From: Psychroflexus aurantiacus
Lineage (GTDB): Bacteria > Bacteroidota > Bacteroidia > Flavobacteriales > Flavobacteriaceae
NCBI RefSeq assembly: GCF_010820555.1
Contig: NZ_JAAIKD010000002.1
Location: 310,001-374,000, forward strand
Length of the DNA stretch: 64,000 nt
Direction: 5' to 3'
Each line of letters starts with the position of its first letter. Position 1 is the stretch's first letter. This document shows, piece after piece, positions 1-8,439 of the stretch. A program made the translations under genes and the position numbers. The notes below the pieces were generated by a model. It ran no database searches and had not been told where the DNA came from. It was given only the letters and a program-made list of their open reading frames with translations.

Positions 1-2
1 AG

Positions 3-425
3 CGCTCCAGGGATTTTTACCTCGGGGATAAAAATTGCCCGATCGGGTGGGAGCCAAGCGGCTACGATTTTTTATCGCCATGTCTGGAAGAAGCTTCTCT
101 GATGGCTAAAGTGTTGCCTGAAAATGAATTTCAAGTCTGGGCCAGGGACTTTATGCCGGAATTATTTTCAAAATATTTTTCTTTAGAGGTTGCTGAAGTA
201 AGCGACAGGAGCGATGGAAAGCTGGTACACCTGGATGGTCTCAATTTCAGCAGAGCCTGGAACCTCTATGAACTGGCCGATACTTATGAAGCCTTTTATC
301 ATCTGAAAACCACAGGAGATAAACATTTTGCGAAAGCCTATCCGAATTTATTTGGCGATACCTATGAGGGCTCGCACTGGCTGGGAACCTTTGCGCTTTA
401 TGCACTCGAAAAGCGTCCTGAATGA
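3..425 (+). CDS. DUF2891 family protein, C-terminal part (5' end outside window)
   Basis: An open frame enters from the left edge and ends with TGA at 423-425; no start lies upstream in the window, so roughly the last 140 residues are present. The residues EPSGYDFLSPCLEEA near the left edge and the Trp-rich end (SHWLGTFALYAL) match my recollection of the DUF2891 family, all-helical proteins of about 330-350 residues without an established reaction. The ATG at 102 is internal, not the true start, because the conserved reading continues upstream of it. The stop overlaps the ATG of the transporter gene (ATGA), so the pair is probably translationally coupled. A functional link to the transporter is inference. 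Confidence 0.75.
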   Translation, partial: RSRDFYLGDKNCPIGWEPSGYDFLSPCLEEASLMAKVLPENEFQVWARDFMPELFSKYFSLEVAEVSDRSDGKLVHLDGLNFSRAWNLYELADTYEAFYHLKTTGDKHFAKAYPNLFGDTYEGSHWLGTFALYALEKRPE

Positions 426-1645
426 TCAAAAAACTCACTTCCTATTTCGGTCCGGGAACCTTTGTAGCGGCAGCCTTTATCGGTCCCGGGACGATTACCA
501 TTTGTTCAATTGCCGGCGTTAAGTTTGGAACCGATCTGATCTGGGCGCTGGTCTTATCGATTCTGGCCACCATCGTCTTACAAAACATGTCTGCCAGGAT
601 TGGCCTGGTCACTCAAAAAGACCTGGGCACAGCCATGCGCCATGTGGTCAAACATCCCATACTCAAAAGCATTCTCATGGTTCTGGTGGTGGTCGCCATC
701 GTCTTTGGAAATGCAGCCTACGAAGCTGGAAACATCAGTGGCGCTGTGATGGGCTTTTCGGTGATTTATGCAGATACCCTGGTCAGTATCGGGGGTTTCC
801 AGCTGGATTATCTGCCTCTGCTCATCGGTGTGATTTGTTTCTTCATCCTGAATATGAACAGCTATAAAAAAATCGAAAACGTTTTGATTGTCCTGGTGGT
901 TTTGATGAGTTTGTCGTTTTTGACCACAGCCATCATCACCCAACCGAGTTACCTGGCCTTATTGCAAGGCGTTTTTCTTTTTAACATGCCTTCCGAATCT
1001 TTAACCACTGTTCTGGCCATTGTCGGGACAACCATTGTCCCTTACAATTTGTTTTTGCATTCTTCTATCGTTCAGGAAAAATGGAATGGCGTAAAGGCTT
1101 TGTCAGCGGCCAAATGGGATTCTGCCATCGCTATAGGCCTCGGCGGAATAGTTTCCATTGCCGTCGTGGTGTCGGCTTCCCGATTACCCAAGGAAGAACT
1201 GCTTTCTATTTTGGATATGGCGGAAACCCTGGAACCTCTGTATGGGGTGTATGCAAAGTATTTACTGGGCTTTGGTTTTTTTGCCGCAGGAATTACATCA
1301 ACACTCACGGCCGCTTTGGCTGCTGCCTATGTCCTGAAAGGATGCCTGGGCTGGAAGATAGCTAAGTCGCATCCGAGATTCAAATGGACCTGGCGAGGTA
1401 TTCTTTTTCTCGGCGTCTTCTTTTCTTCCTTAGGCATCAATCCGATTGAGTTGATTCAAATTGCCCAGGTGAGTAATGCTATATTATTGCCCTTTATTGC
1501 TATAATACTTCTTGCTATGGTCTCTAACCAAAAGCTGATGGGCGAATTTAAAAACACCTGGTTACAAAATGCCGTAGGAATTTTGATCGTGCTGTTTTGT
1601 TTGTTTTTAAGCTTCAAGAGTTTTTTTATGATGTACAGTGTGTAG
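422..1645 (+). CDS. Nramp-related divalent metal transporter, atypical binding site
   Basis: The 407-residue product is hydrophobic throughout and has the Nramp (SLC11) layout of about eleven membrane segments, starting with the family-like FGPGTFVAAAFIGPGT stretch. Nramp proteins import Mn2+ or Fe2+ with protons across the inner membrane. The two unwound metal-binding helices are altered here. The TM1 motif normally DPGN reads GPGT at residues 21-24, so both metal-ligating side chains (Asp, Asn) are lost. The TM6 motif normally near MPHN reads VPYN at residues 206-209, so Met and His are lost too. Transport of Mn2+/Fe2+ therefore should not be assumed; another ion or solute is possible. The start overlaps the DUF2891 stop by 4 bp. 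Confidence 0.8.
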   Translation: MIKKLTSYFGPGTFVAAAFIGPGTITICSIAGVKFGTDLIWALVLSILATIVLQNMSARIGLVTQKDLGTAMRHVVKHPILKSILMVLVVVAIVFGNAAYEAGNISGAVMGFSVIYADTLVSIGGFQLDYLPLLIGVICFFILNMNSYKKIENVLIVLVVLMSLSFLTTAIITQPSYLALLQGVFLFNMPSESLTTVLAIVGTTIVPYNLFLHSSIVQEKWNGVKALSAAKWDSAIAIGLGGIVSIAVVVSASRLPKEELLSILDMAETLEPLYGVYAKYLLGFGFFAAGITSTLTAALAAAYVLKGCLGWKIAKSHPRFKWTWRGILFLGVFFSSLGINPIELIQIAQVSNAILLPFIAIILLAMVSNQKLMGEFKNTWLQNAVGILIVLFCLFLSFKSFFMMYSV

Positions 1646-1746
1646 TAATGAGGTAATGGTTTATTAGTTTTTGAATGAATAGATATTTAACTTTATAAGA
1701 ATTTTTAAGTCAAAAACTTGATTTCTTAGATCTTAAAACACATATT

Positions 1747-3480
1747 ATGAATTCATATCTGAAGCATTTAAGCAGTTTATCACTAGGTTTGTTAATGACG
1801 GGCTTCACTTTTGCACAGGCCGATCGAGAAGCGAAAGGACTTAATTTTGCCTCAAGATCTGAAGTCATAGGACAACATGGGATGGTGGCCACCAGCCATC
1901 CCTTAGCCACCCAAATTGGACTGGATATCCTGAAGCAGGGCGGAAACGCCATTGATGCAGCCATTGCCGTCAATGCGGCTACAGGGCTAATGGAACCCAC
2001 CGGCAACGGAATCGGGGGAGATTTGTTTGCCATTATCTGGCATGAGAAAAGTCAGAAATTATACGCCATCAATGCCAGCGGGCGTTCGCCTCTGGGCTTG
2101 TCGTATGAGGGTTTACTCGCTGAGCTAGATGCAATCGATCGGGAAAGTATACCGTCTTATCATTTGCTTTCGGTTTCCGTGCCTGGCGCAGTCGACGGCT
2201 GGTTTGAGCTGCATAAAAAATTTGGTTCTCTACCGATGAAGGACATTTTGAAATCGCCAATCGATTATGCGGTGAACGGATTTCCTGTGACCGAAGCGAT
2301 TTCCATGCGGTGGAGATCCAGTGTTCCTTTTTTAAAGACACAGCCCGGCGCTTTTGAATCTACGTTTACCATAGATGGCCGGGGCCCCCGTAAAGGTGAG
2401 ATTTTCAAAAACCCTGACCTGGGCAACACCCTGCGCTTGCTGGCTGAAAAGGGCAGAGATGCATTCTATGAAGGAGAAATCGCTCAGGAGATAGATCGCT
2501 GGATGAAAGAGCAAGGCGGCTATTTGCGTTATGAAGATTTTAAAAACCACCACTCCGAATGGATAGAGCCTGTTAGCACCAATTACCGTGGTTATGATGT
2601 GTATCAGGTAGGAGGAAATGTACAGGGTACAGCGGTTTTACAAATGCTGAATATCCTGGAAGGCTTCGACCTAGCGTCCATGGGATTCGGGACGGCAGAA
2701 ACCCTGCATGCCTATATCGAAACCAAAAAGCTGGTTTATGAAGACCGAGCAAAACACTACGCCGATCCTGATTTTCAGAATGTGCCTTACGACATTTTAT
2801 TGTCCAAAGATTATGCCGCTGAACGAAGACAGCTCATTGGGGAAAAGGCGATGAGTGACATGAGTACAGGGGTTGAGGTGATTGAAAATGGAGATACGGT
2901 TTATCTGACAACAGCAGACAGCGAAGGCAATATGGTGTCTTTGATACAAAGTAACTTTAGAGGCATGGGCACAGGCTTTGTGGTCCCCGGACTTGGATTT
3001 AGTTTTCAAAATCGGGGGGAATTATTCTCTACAGACCCCAGACATCCCAATGTATATCAGCCTGGTAAGCGGCCTTTTCATACGATCATCCCGGGCTTTG
3101 TGATGAAAGGCGGAAAGCCGTTTTTAAGCTATGGCAATATGGGAGGCGCCTACCAGCCTATAGGACATGTGAGTATCCTGACTAATATAATCGATTTTGG
3201 AATGAATGTTCAGGAAGCCGGGGATGCTTCCCGATGGGACCATTCCGGCTCATCAAAACCAACCGGGTCAGTTGCGGATCATCTCACTACTACCGGTCAG
3301 GTGAATGTCGAATCTGGAATTCGGTACGAAGTCGTTCGCCAACTCCGCGCCAAAGGCCATAAGGTAGAGGTGGGTAACAGTTTTTTTGGAAGGTATCAAG
3401 GCATCTTAAAAGATCAGGAAAACGGCGTGTATTACGGGGCTTCAGAATCTCGCGTTGACGGTCAGGCAGCCGGGTATTAA
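1747..3480 (+). CDS. ggt: gamma-glutamyltransferase family protein, secreted
   Basis: The 577-residue product begins with a cleavable signal peptide (MNSYLKHL...GFTFAQA), so it should act in the periplasm. It has the N-terminal GGT signature (QGGNAIDAAIAVNAA and NGIGGDLFAI). These Ntn-hydrolases self-cleave and use the new N-terminal Thr to transfer or hydrolyse gamma-glutamyl groups, for example of glutathione. The likely nucleophile is Thr384 in GDTVYLTTADSEGN, by alignment with the TTHYSVVD site of the E. coli enzyme. The region matching SSMSP of classical GGT reads RPFHTIIPGF, which resembles the YwrD-type branch, so acylase activity is an alternative. It stands alone, about 100 bp after the transporter gene. 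Confidence 0.88.
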   Translation: MNSYLKHLSSLSLGLLMTGFTFAQADREAKGLNFASRSEVIGQHGMVATSHPLATQIGLDILKQGGNAIDAAIAVNAATGLMEPTGNGIGGDLFAIIWHEKSQKLYAINASGRSPLGLSYEGLLAELDAIDRESIPSYHLLSVSVPGAVDGWFELHKKFGSLPMKDILKSPIDYAVNGFPVTEAISMRWRSSVPFLKTQPGAFESTFTIDGRGPRKGEIFKNPDLGNTLRLLAEKGRDAFYEGEIAQEIDRWMKEQGGYLRYEDFKNHHSEWIEPVSTNYRGYDVYQVGGNVQGTAVLQMLNILEGFDLASMGFGTAETLHAYIETKKLVYEDRAKHYADPDFQNVPYDILLSKDYAAERRQLIGEKAMSDMSTGVEVIENGDTVYLTTADSEGNMVSLIQSNFRGMGTGFVVPGLGFSFQNRGELFSTDPRHPNVYQPGKRPFHTIIPGFVMKGGKPFLSYGNMGGAYQPIGHVSILTNIIDFGMNVQEAGDASRWDHSGSSKPTGSVADHLTTTGQVNVESGIRYEVVRQLRAKGHKVEVGNSFFGRYQGILKDQENGVYYGASESRVDGQAAGY

Positions 3481-3490
3481 TAAAAAAGAC

Positions 3491-3568
3491 CTAGCTGTAG
3501 CCGCCTCGTCTTTTAAGAGATTCACCCAGCTGTATTTGAGCACTTAGCAGTTGTACGCTCGATTCCAT
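3491..3568 (-). other. possible 25-residue frame, tail of a decayed gene
   Basis: After the stop of the 64-residue frame at 3611, the same reading frame stays open to TAG at 3491-3493. It would encode AFTLSEILSNALNGMESSVQ followed by a basic end KRRGGYS. The composition is protein-like and helical. The only ATG (3566-3568) gives 25 residues. It could be the C-terminus of a longer protein interrupted by the stop at 3611-3613. I do not recognise it. Confidence 0.2.
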
Positions 3569-3610
3569 ACCATTCAAAGCATTGCTTAAAATTTCAGATA
3601 AAGTAAAGGC

Positions 3611-3805
3611 TTACTCTCGCAACGGACTTATACCCGTCAGGTCATTATTCTCTGTTGTTTTATCTATTGACTTCTGAATATCTTCATTTTCAAAAAGAGA
3701 AATAGGGTCATCAATAGAGTCCAGTGGTTTGTATTTCTCTTCATTCTCGACCACATTCCAAATGCTTAAGAAAGCATTCACTTTATTAGGTAAATCAGTA
3801 CTCAC
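3611..3805 (-). CDS. small hypothetical protein (64 aa, GTG start)
   Basis: The frame starts with GTG at 3803-3805, which overlaps the TGA (3802-3804) of an upstream frame as GTGA, a typical translational-coupling overlap. The product is acidic and polar (NVVENEEKYKPLDSIDD) without signal peptide or membrane segment. I recognise no domain. The overlap is the main support; because the neighbouring frame has no good start, decay of a larger gene is equally possible. Confidence 0.35.
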   Translation of the reverse strand: MSTDLPNKVNAFLSIWNVVENEEKYKPLDSIDDPISLFENEDIQKSIDKTTENNDLTGISPLRE

Positions 3806-4008
3806 TGTGTGTTATGCAGTTTCCAGGATTTTTGAGGTAATACATCGGAATAATTGTCCGTTAACAGATCATTAAGTTCCATTCCAGTCGTCAGTAATTT
3901 GAGTATTTCAGTTCTCAAGTGTTCAATTATTTTAATTATGTCTTTTAAAACTAAATAAAAGATGAGAGTTAGCTGAGCAATTAAGGTTTCATAAATAAAA
4001 TAGGATTT
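3802..4008 (-). pseudogene. open frame without a usual start, possible gene remnant
   Basis: A minus-strand frame is open from the TAA at 4009-4011 to the TGA at 3802-3804. It reads as a helical segment (DIIKIIEHLRTEILKLLTTG) followed by MELNDLLTDNYSDVLPQK and HNTQ. Apart from that internal Met there is no ATG; TTG or an upstream frameshift would be needed to start it. Its stop overlaps the GTG of the next small frame. Remnant or unusual small gene; family unknown. Confidence 0.25.
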
Positions 4009-4268
4009 TTAAAATAAGATTCATCTGAGGTGAACCTTTTATAATTCTGCATGTTTTTAAATCACTTAACTGTCAGCTGAATATTTTAAGAAATGGATTT
4101 GTAACTGGTTTATAAACAACAGTTTAGATACATATCTTCTCAGTAAAACTCTGACTAAACTCTAAACCGAATCTAAACAAACCTACAGAGTAAAGTTTTA
4201 AGTCAGTGATAGTGGATACGCTGAAATCTGAATCTGCCTATAATTAGAAGCATCAGGTGTATGTGGCT

Positions 4269-5090
4269 TTAGTTTTGAATAGAATTAAGATCAGGTTGAA
4301 GATTTTTAAAGGTTTCGGGAATAAAGGGGTTTTTCAATTTAAAGATCTTACGCTCAGTCAGTTTTAAATCCGTGACTAATGTTCCATAAAACGAACGGAA
4401 AATCGAATCTAAATCGCCGTTTTTTTGAATTCTTTCCATGCCCGTTTGTATCCGCTTGGCTAACTTTTCTCGACGGGGATGAACGTAAAAGACCATAGGA
4501 AAGGGGTAATAGAAAAGCACAGCTTCGGCTATTTCCAGGTTTTCAAATTTAGAAGCTCTATGTTCAAAAACACTGAGGATTTCATTAGCACCAAAGGCCG
4601 TGTAATCAAATTCTTTGTTGGAGAGCCTTTCAAACAGACTATCTAAGCTGCCTTTTTCTAAAACCGAATATCCGTTTTCTTCAAATATTGTGACATCCCC
4701 CCAGGTTTCCGGAATGCCGTGAACCAGCGCTTTTAAGTCAGAGGTTTTCGCCTCAGAATGAAATTGTGATGAAACGTTTTCTCTGACTATTGGTATTCTG
4801 AAGCCTAATAAATTTTTAACCAGGGGGTACTCTATCATATGAATTTCCTGATCTTTAAACTTTTGATTACCTGCTATGCTTACCAGTAGATCATAATTTT
4901 TTTCCGTGAACACTTTAGATTCTTCATCTCCTGGCAAATCGCTTGTGTTTTCTTCTAGATTCCATAACCCAAAATCTTTTTCAGTCGCTTCCAGGACGGC
5001 TATCAATACCAAGCCTTCGTAGTCCTGCCTGATCTGTGTGCGGTTACCGCTCCAATATCTTATGTTTACAGAATCTGTTGTTCTCTTCAT
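4269..5090 (-). CDS. solute-binding-protein-like (SBP_bac_3 fold), no signal peptide
   Basis: The 273-residue product has the flow of a type II periplasmic amino-acid-binding protein: an early segment, VFTEKNYDLLVSIAG, EYPLVKNLLGFRIPIV, a hinge-like region (ALVHGIPETWGDVTIFEENGYSV, FDYTAFGANEILSV), and a C-terminal EKLAKRIQTGMERIQKNGDLDSIFRSFY that is typical of family 3 binding proteins. It begins MKRTTDSVNIRYW with no signal peptide or lipobox at the annotated ATG, so it may be cytoplasmic, or the true start may lie upstream. There is no permease or ATPase gene beside it. A ligand-sensing role is possible but unproven. Confidence 0.6.
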   Translation of the reverse strand: MKRTTDSVNIRYWSGNRTQIRQDYEGLVLIAVLEATEKDFGLWNLEENTSDLPGDEESKVFTEKNYDLLVSIAGNQKFKDQEIHMIEYPLVKNLLGFRIPIVRENVSSQFHSEAKTSDLKALVHGIPETWGDVTIFEENGYSVLEKGSLDSLFERLSNKEFDYTAFGANEILSVFEHRASKFENLEIAEAVLFYYPFPMVFYVHPRREKLAKRIQTGMERIQKNGDLDSIFRSFYGTLVTDLKLTERKIFKLKNPFIPETFKNLQPDLNSIQN

Positions 5091-5641
5091 CGTGTTTAAG
5101 TTTTACTGGAATTACAGAAGGCTAAACATAAGTAAAATTTTTAGAGGGATTATTTGCAACCGAAAATAACCTTTACAACAGTACCCTGAGTGAAAAGGTT
5201 TATTCATATCAAAAGGTGAAGCTTTCGTTTTCGGAAATTGAGTTTTTTTAAGCAAGCCAATGTAAGGTGTATGCATAACCTCTGGAAGTCTATTGTTAAA
5301 AAGCTTAACTATTTTTAGTTAAATTCTTTAACAATATGTAGAGCTTCTGGATTGTTAAAGTTGAATTTGCTGAATGTGGCTTCTGCAGCTATAATTTATT
5401 GACGATAAAGCAGATAGGTTTTTAGAGTCTGTTTTTACACAAATTAATTAACAAGCTTATTAGTATAACTTTAGTGTTTGGTCCATTTTATTACTGATTT
5501 TAAGCGAAAAAGTCATTTTGAATGACAGAATTAAATCGTATATTGAAAAGCGCTGAAAGGGTATTCCAGGTTTTTCTCAAAAAACTTAATTCCGATGTTT
5601 TCAGACCAGCATTGAACACTATATAATAATTTAAATTTTTT
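5091..5641. other. 551-bp non-coding region upstream of the amine operon
   Basis: This lies between the solute-binding-like gene (minus) and the aminotransferase operon (plus), so it must contain promoters for both. No convincing frame is present; the minus frame reaching in from 6070 is antisense to the aminotransferase. The notable structure is the nested inverted repeat at 5292-5335 with a further half-site at 5351-5359. I find no exact TAnnTTTG box close to the ATG at 5642; TAGTGTTTG near 5472 is one base off in spacing. Confidence 0.5.
5292..5359. promoter_or_regulatory. nested inverted repeat plus third half-site, possible operator
   Basis: ATTGTTAAA at 5292-5300 is the inverse of TTTAACAAT at 5327-5335. 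Between them TTAACTA and TAGTTAA form a second inner inverted pair around TTT. A third copy of ATTGTTAAA sits at 5351-5359 in direct orientation. The stems are AT-only apart from a few bases, with no GC-rich terminator stem or T-run, so a protein-binding site is more likely than a terminator. It lies about 300 bp ahead of the operon ATG. Confidence 0.4.
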
Positions 5642-6949
5642 ATGACTCAAGAGCAAACAAAATCTCAGGAGCTCCTGGAGAGGAGAAAAAACATTGTCGC
5701 CAACGGCGTTGGTGTTTTTAATACAGCAACCGTACAAAAAGCCAAAGGGGCCATCATTACAGATGTAGATGGTAATGAGCTTATAGATTTTGCCGGTGGG
5801 ATTGGAGTTGTCAATGCAGGACATTGTCCGGCGCCTGTGGTTAAGGCGATCCAGGAACAGGCCGAGAATTATCTTCATACCAGTTTCAATGTTGTGACTT
5901 ATGAACCTTATATCAGGTTGTGTGAAGAACTTGCAGACATTCTTCCTCACGGCGATAAAACCAAGGTCATGCTCATCAGTACCGGGGCTGAGGCCGTTGA
6001 AAATGCTATAAAAATTGCACGTCAGGCGACACAAAGACCGGCAGTTATTTGTTTTACAGAAGCCTATCACGGTCGGACATTGATGGGAATGAGTCTTACT
6101 AGTAAGGTAAATTATAAATTTTCATCGGGTCCTTTTGCGCCTGAAGTGTACCGCATCCCGTTTCCTAACTTCTATAAATATCACGGTTCCCAGAGCATGG
6201 AAGAATTTGTGGAGACCGAGCTCAGGAGGTTAAGGGAGAGTGCACATAGCATGGTTGACATCAATAGCGTTGCCGCTATCATTGTGGAGCCCATTCAGGG
6301 TGAGGGTGGATTTAATCCGATTCCTCCAAAATATATGGAAGGACTTCGCTCTTTTTGCGACGAACACGGGGTGATGTTGATTTTCGATGAAATCCAGAGC
6401 GGTTTTTGCCGAACAGGACACTGGGCCAGCTGGCAGCACTACGGAGTGCAACCAGATTTGAGCACCTATGCCAAATCTATGGGATCCGGTCTTCCTATTG
6501 CTGCTGTTGTGGGCAGGGCAGAAGTTATGGATGCTGCCGGACCTGGAACCATTGGCGGAACCTATATAGGAAGTCCTGTGTGTTGCGCCGCAGCACTGGC
6601 CACCATTCAGTATATGAAAGATGAAAACCTGAATGAACGCGCCTTACACATTGGTAAACTGATTACCAGCCGCATGGAAAAATTAAGCAGGCATTATCCT
6701 GAAATCGGTGACGTAAGAGGTATAGGGGCTATGATAGGTATAGAATTTATAAAAAATAATGATCCTGGAGATCCTCATACGGACCTATGTTCTAAAATTG
6801 TGAAAGGTTGTGCTGAAGAGGGTCTGGTTCTCTTAAGTGCCGGAACTCACAAAAATGTGATACGCATTTTGTGTCCGCTTGTCATTACCGATGAACAATT
6901 GAACAAAGGTTTGGACATTATCGAAAATCAAATAAGAAAACATACTTAA
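5642..6949 (+). CDS. gabT: class III aminotransferase, 4-aminobutyrate aminotransferase-like
   Basis: The 435-residue length and motifs fit PLP-dependent class III aminotransferases of the GabT branch: the STGAEAVENAIKIAR cofactor loop, the AYHGRT motif, IVEPIQGEGGF, the FDEIQSGFCRTG Asp that contacts the pyridine ring, and the Schiff-base Lys278 in TYAKSMGSGLP. These enzymes move an omega-amino group (GABA, putrescine, ornithine or similar) to 2-oxoglutarate, leaving a semialdehyde. It is the first gene of a co-directional set that ends with a semialdehyde dehydrogenase, which supports that chemistry. The exact substrate cannot be read from the sequence; putrescine or another diamine is possible. 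Confidence 0.85.
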   Translation: MTQEQTKSQELLERRKNIVANGVGVFNTATVQKAKGAIITDVDGNELIDFAGGIGVVNAGHCPAPVVKAIQEQAENYLHTSFNVVTYEPYIRLCEELADILPHGDKTKVMLISTGAEAVENAIKIARQATQRPAVICFTEAYHGRTLMGMSLTSKVNYKFSSGPFAPEVYRIPFPNFYKYHGSQSMEEFVETELRRLRESAHSMVDINSVAAIIVEPIQGEGGFNPIPPKYMEGLRSFCDEHGVMLIFDEIQSGFCRTGHWASWQHYGVQPDLSTYAKSMGSGLPIAAVVGRAEVMDAAGPGTIGGTYIGSPVCCAAALATIQYMKDENLNERALHIGKLITSRMEKLSRHYPEIGDVRGIGAMIGIEFIKNNDPGDPHTDLCSKIVKGCAEEGLVLLSAGTHKNVIRILCPLVITDEQLNKGLDIIENQIRKHT

Positions 6950-7082
6950 GATTTATACAGGTGATTGTCTCTACAGAGATGATTATTTTTCATGTCGTCT
7001 ATTGATTTTACGACAGCATTGAATCTTAAGCATTACTAATTTGAAAACATAGGTTTTCAAATAACACGAAATAAATAAGATT

Positions 7083-8015
7083 ATGAATCCATTTGCAATA
7101 GCAGGAATACAAATGAAGATTTCAGCGGTTAGTTCCAATGTGGAAATGATGAAGCTGAAACTCGATATCACGATGAGTCTCTACCCCTGGGTAGATATGG
7201 TTCTCTTTAGTGAGTTATGTGGTTACGGTCCGTTAACCCATAATGCCCAGGAAATCCCGGGAGAATTTGAAAAAGAGATGCAGGCCATGGCCAAGAAACA
7301 CGGCATCTGGCTCTTGCCAGGCTCTATATTCGAAAAAAGTGAAGGCAAGATCTATAATACGGCTACAGTGATTAACCCGGAGGGTGAAATCGTTACGCGT
7401 TACAGAAAAATGTTCCCGTTTTATCCTTACGAAGTAGGGGTGACCCCGGGCTCAGAATTTTGTGTGTTCGATGTGCCGGGTGTCGCCAGATTTGGGTTGT
7501 CCATTTGTTATGACATGTGGTTTCCGGAAACCGTGCGTACGCTGGCAGTCATGGGCGCAGAAGTCATTTTGCATCCTACGATGACCGGAACCATAGACAG
7601 AGATGTGGAATTATCTATCGTAAGAGCGATGGCAGCGGTTAACCAATGCTATTTCTTCGATGTGAACGGACTGGAATCCGGAGGTAGTGGTAGATCCATC
7701 GTCTGTGGACCTGATGGCAGAGTCATCTATCAGGCCGAAGGTAATGAAGAAATTTTCCCGCTGGAACTCAATATCAATCGGGTGAAAAGAAGTCGGGAAC
7801 TGGGAATTTTACGATTAGGACAGCCTCTAAAAAGTTTTAGAGACCATATCGGCCAGTTTAATATTTACCAGCAGGGCGTTCAGCTGCCTTATCTGAATTC
7901 GTTAGGGCCGCTTATCAAACCGACAAAGCTAGGAAATCTGGCAGAGTTAAAAATGAAAGAACAAGGCTATCAGGCCCCTCAGGATCCGGCAGGTTACAAA
8001 GGATTTGGGGGATAA
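7083..8015 (+). CDS. carbon-nitrogen hydrolase (nitrilase superfamily amidase)
   Basis: The 310-residue protein carries the full nitrilase-superfamily triad: Glu44 in FSELCGYG, Lys109 in YRKMFPFYPYE and Cys142 in LSICYDMWFPE. The family hydrolyses amides or nitriles in the cytoplasm by a Cys nucleophile. After the core comes a longer C-terminal extension (about residues 255-310, SFRDHIGQFNIY... to YKGFGG) that may take part in oligomerisation. It lies 133 bp after the aminotransferase and 20 bp before the VOC gene. Relatives include N-carbamoylputrescine amidase (AguB) and 4-guanidinobutyramidase-type enzymes, both of which would suit a polyamine operon, but the sequence does not decide between them. 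Confidence 0.85.
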   Translation: MNPFAIAGIQMKISAVSSNVEMMKLKLDITMSLYPWVDMVLFSELCGYGPLTHNAQEIPGEFEKEMQAMAKKHGIWLLPGSIFEKSEGKIYNTATVINPEGEIVTRYRKMFPFYPYEVGVTPGSEFCVFDVPGVARFGLSICYDMWFPETVRTLAVMGAEVILHPTMTGTIDRDVELSIVRAMAAVNQCYFFDVNGLESGGSGRSIVCGPDGRVIYQAEGNEEIFPLELNINRVKRSRELGILRLGQPLKSFRDHIGQFNIYQQGVQLPYLNSLGPLIKPTKLGNLAELKMKEQGYQAPQDPAGYKGFGG

Positions 8016-8035
8016 TAAAAATTTAAAACAAAACT

Positions 8036-8434
8036 ATGGGAGGAACATCACCAAAAGTTAAACTACAGCAAAAAGATTTTATAAGCTGGTTTGAGATTCC
8101 AGCGATCAATTTTCAGCAATCTGTAAATTTTTACAATCAGATCTTTGGAATTGACATGGAAACCAATATTGATGACAACTATGCCATGGCTTTTTTTCCG
8201 GTCAGTAATGGCATTGGGGGCTCAATAGTAGCGGGTCCCGGTTCTACGCCCGGAGACTCTGGTCCTCTCATCTATTTAAATGCCGGAAATGATCTCAATC
8301 TTGTTCTGAGAAATGTTGAAAATGCCGGAGGAAGAATTGTAATGCCCAAAACGCTTATCAGCGAAGAATCTGGTTATTTCGCCATTTTCATTGATTCAGA
8401 AGGAAACAAATTAGCACTTTATTCAAGCCAATAA
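8036..8434 (+). CDS. VOC (glyoxalase/bleomycin-resistance fold) family protein
   Basis: The 132-residue product has the vicinal-oxygen-chelate pattern: the opening beta strand ISWFEIPAINFQQSVNFYNQIFGI, the central GGSIVAGPGSTPGDSGPLIYLN, and the closing IFIDSEGNKLALYSS. VOC proteins bind a metal or small ligand in a cleft made from paired beta-alpha-beta-beta-beta units. The role here is unknown; removal of a reactive aldehyde or isomerisation of an intermediate would fit the context. It is separated by 5 bp from the decarboxylase gene and so is certainly in the same transcript. Confidence 0.8.
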   Translation: MGGTSPKVKLQQKDFISWFEIPAINFQQSVNFYNQIFGIDMETNIDDNYAMAFFPVSNGIGGSIVAGPGSTPGDSGPLIYLNAGNDLNLVLRNVENAGGRIVMPKTLISEESGYFAIFIDSEGNKLALYSSQ

Positions 8435-8439
8435 TACGT

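Larger units (their letters stand above)
3481..4268. other. gene-poor region with small minus-strand frames
   Basis: This interval of nearly 800 bp separates ggt from the solute-binding-like gene. On the minus strand it holds three short consecutive frames (given separately: 3802-4008, 3611-3805, 3491-3568), one of which starts inside the stop of the previous. Bases 4009-4268 are AT-rich and I see no gene, RNA or strong hairpin there. The small frames may be a degraded gene or a cluster of small proteins; I recognise no family. Confidence 0.5.

Noticed and set aside
5292-5335. Nested palindrome as an intrinsic terminator
   Set aside because: The stem is almost purely A/T and no T-run follows; neither neighbouring gene ends toward it.
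5531-6070. 179-residue minus-strand frame overlapping the aminotransferase start
   Set aside because: It is antisense to a gene with intact PLP motifs, rich in Cys and Phe, and has no recognisable domain; it is a shadow of codon usage.
7083-8015. Assignment of the carbon-nitrogen hydrolase as N-carbamoylputrescine amidase (AguB)
   Set aside because: The triad fits the whole superfamily; there is no agmatine deiminase in the window and the C-terminal extension is not diagnostic, so I kept the general call.
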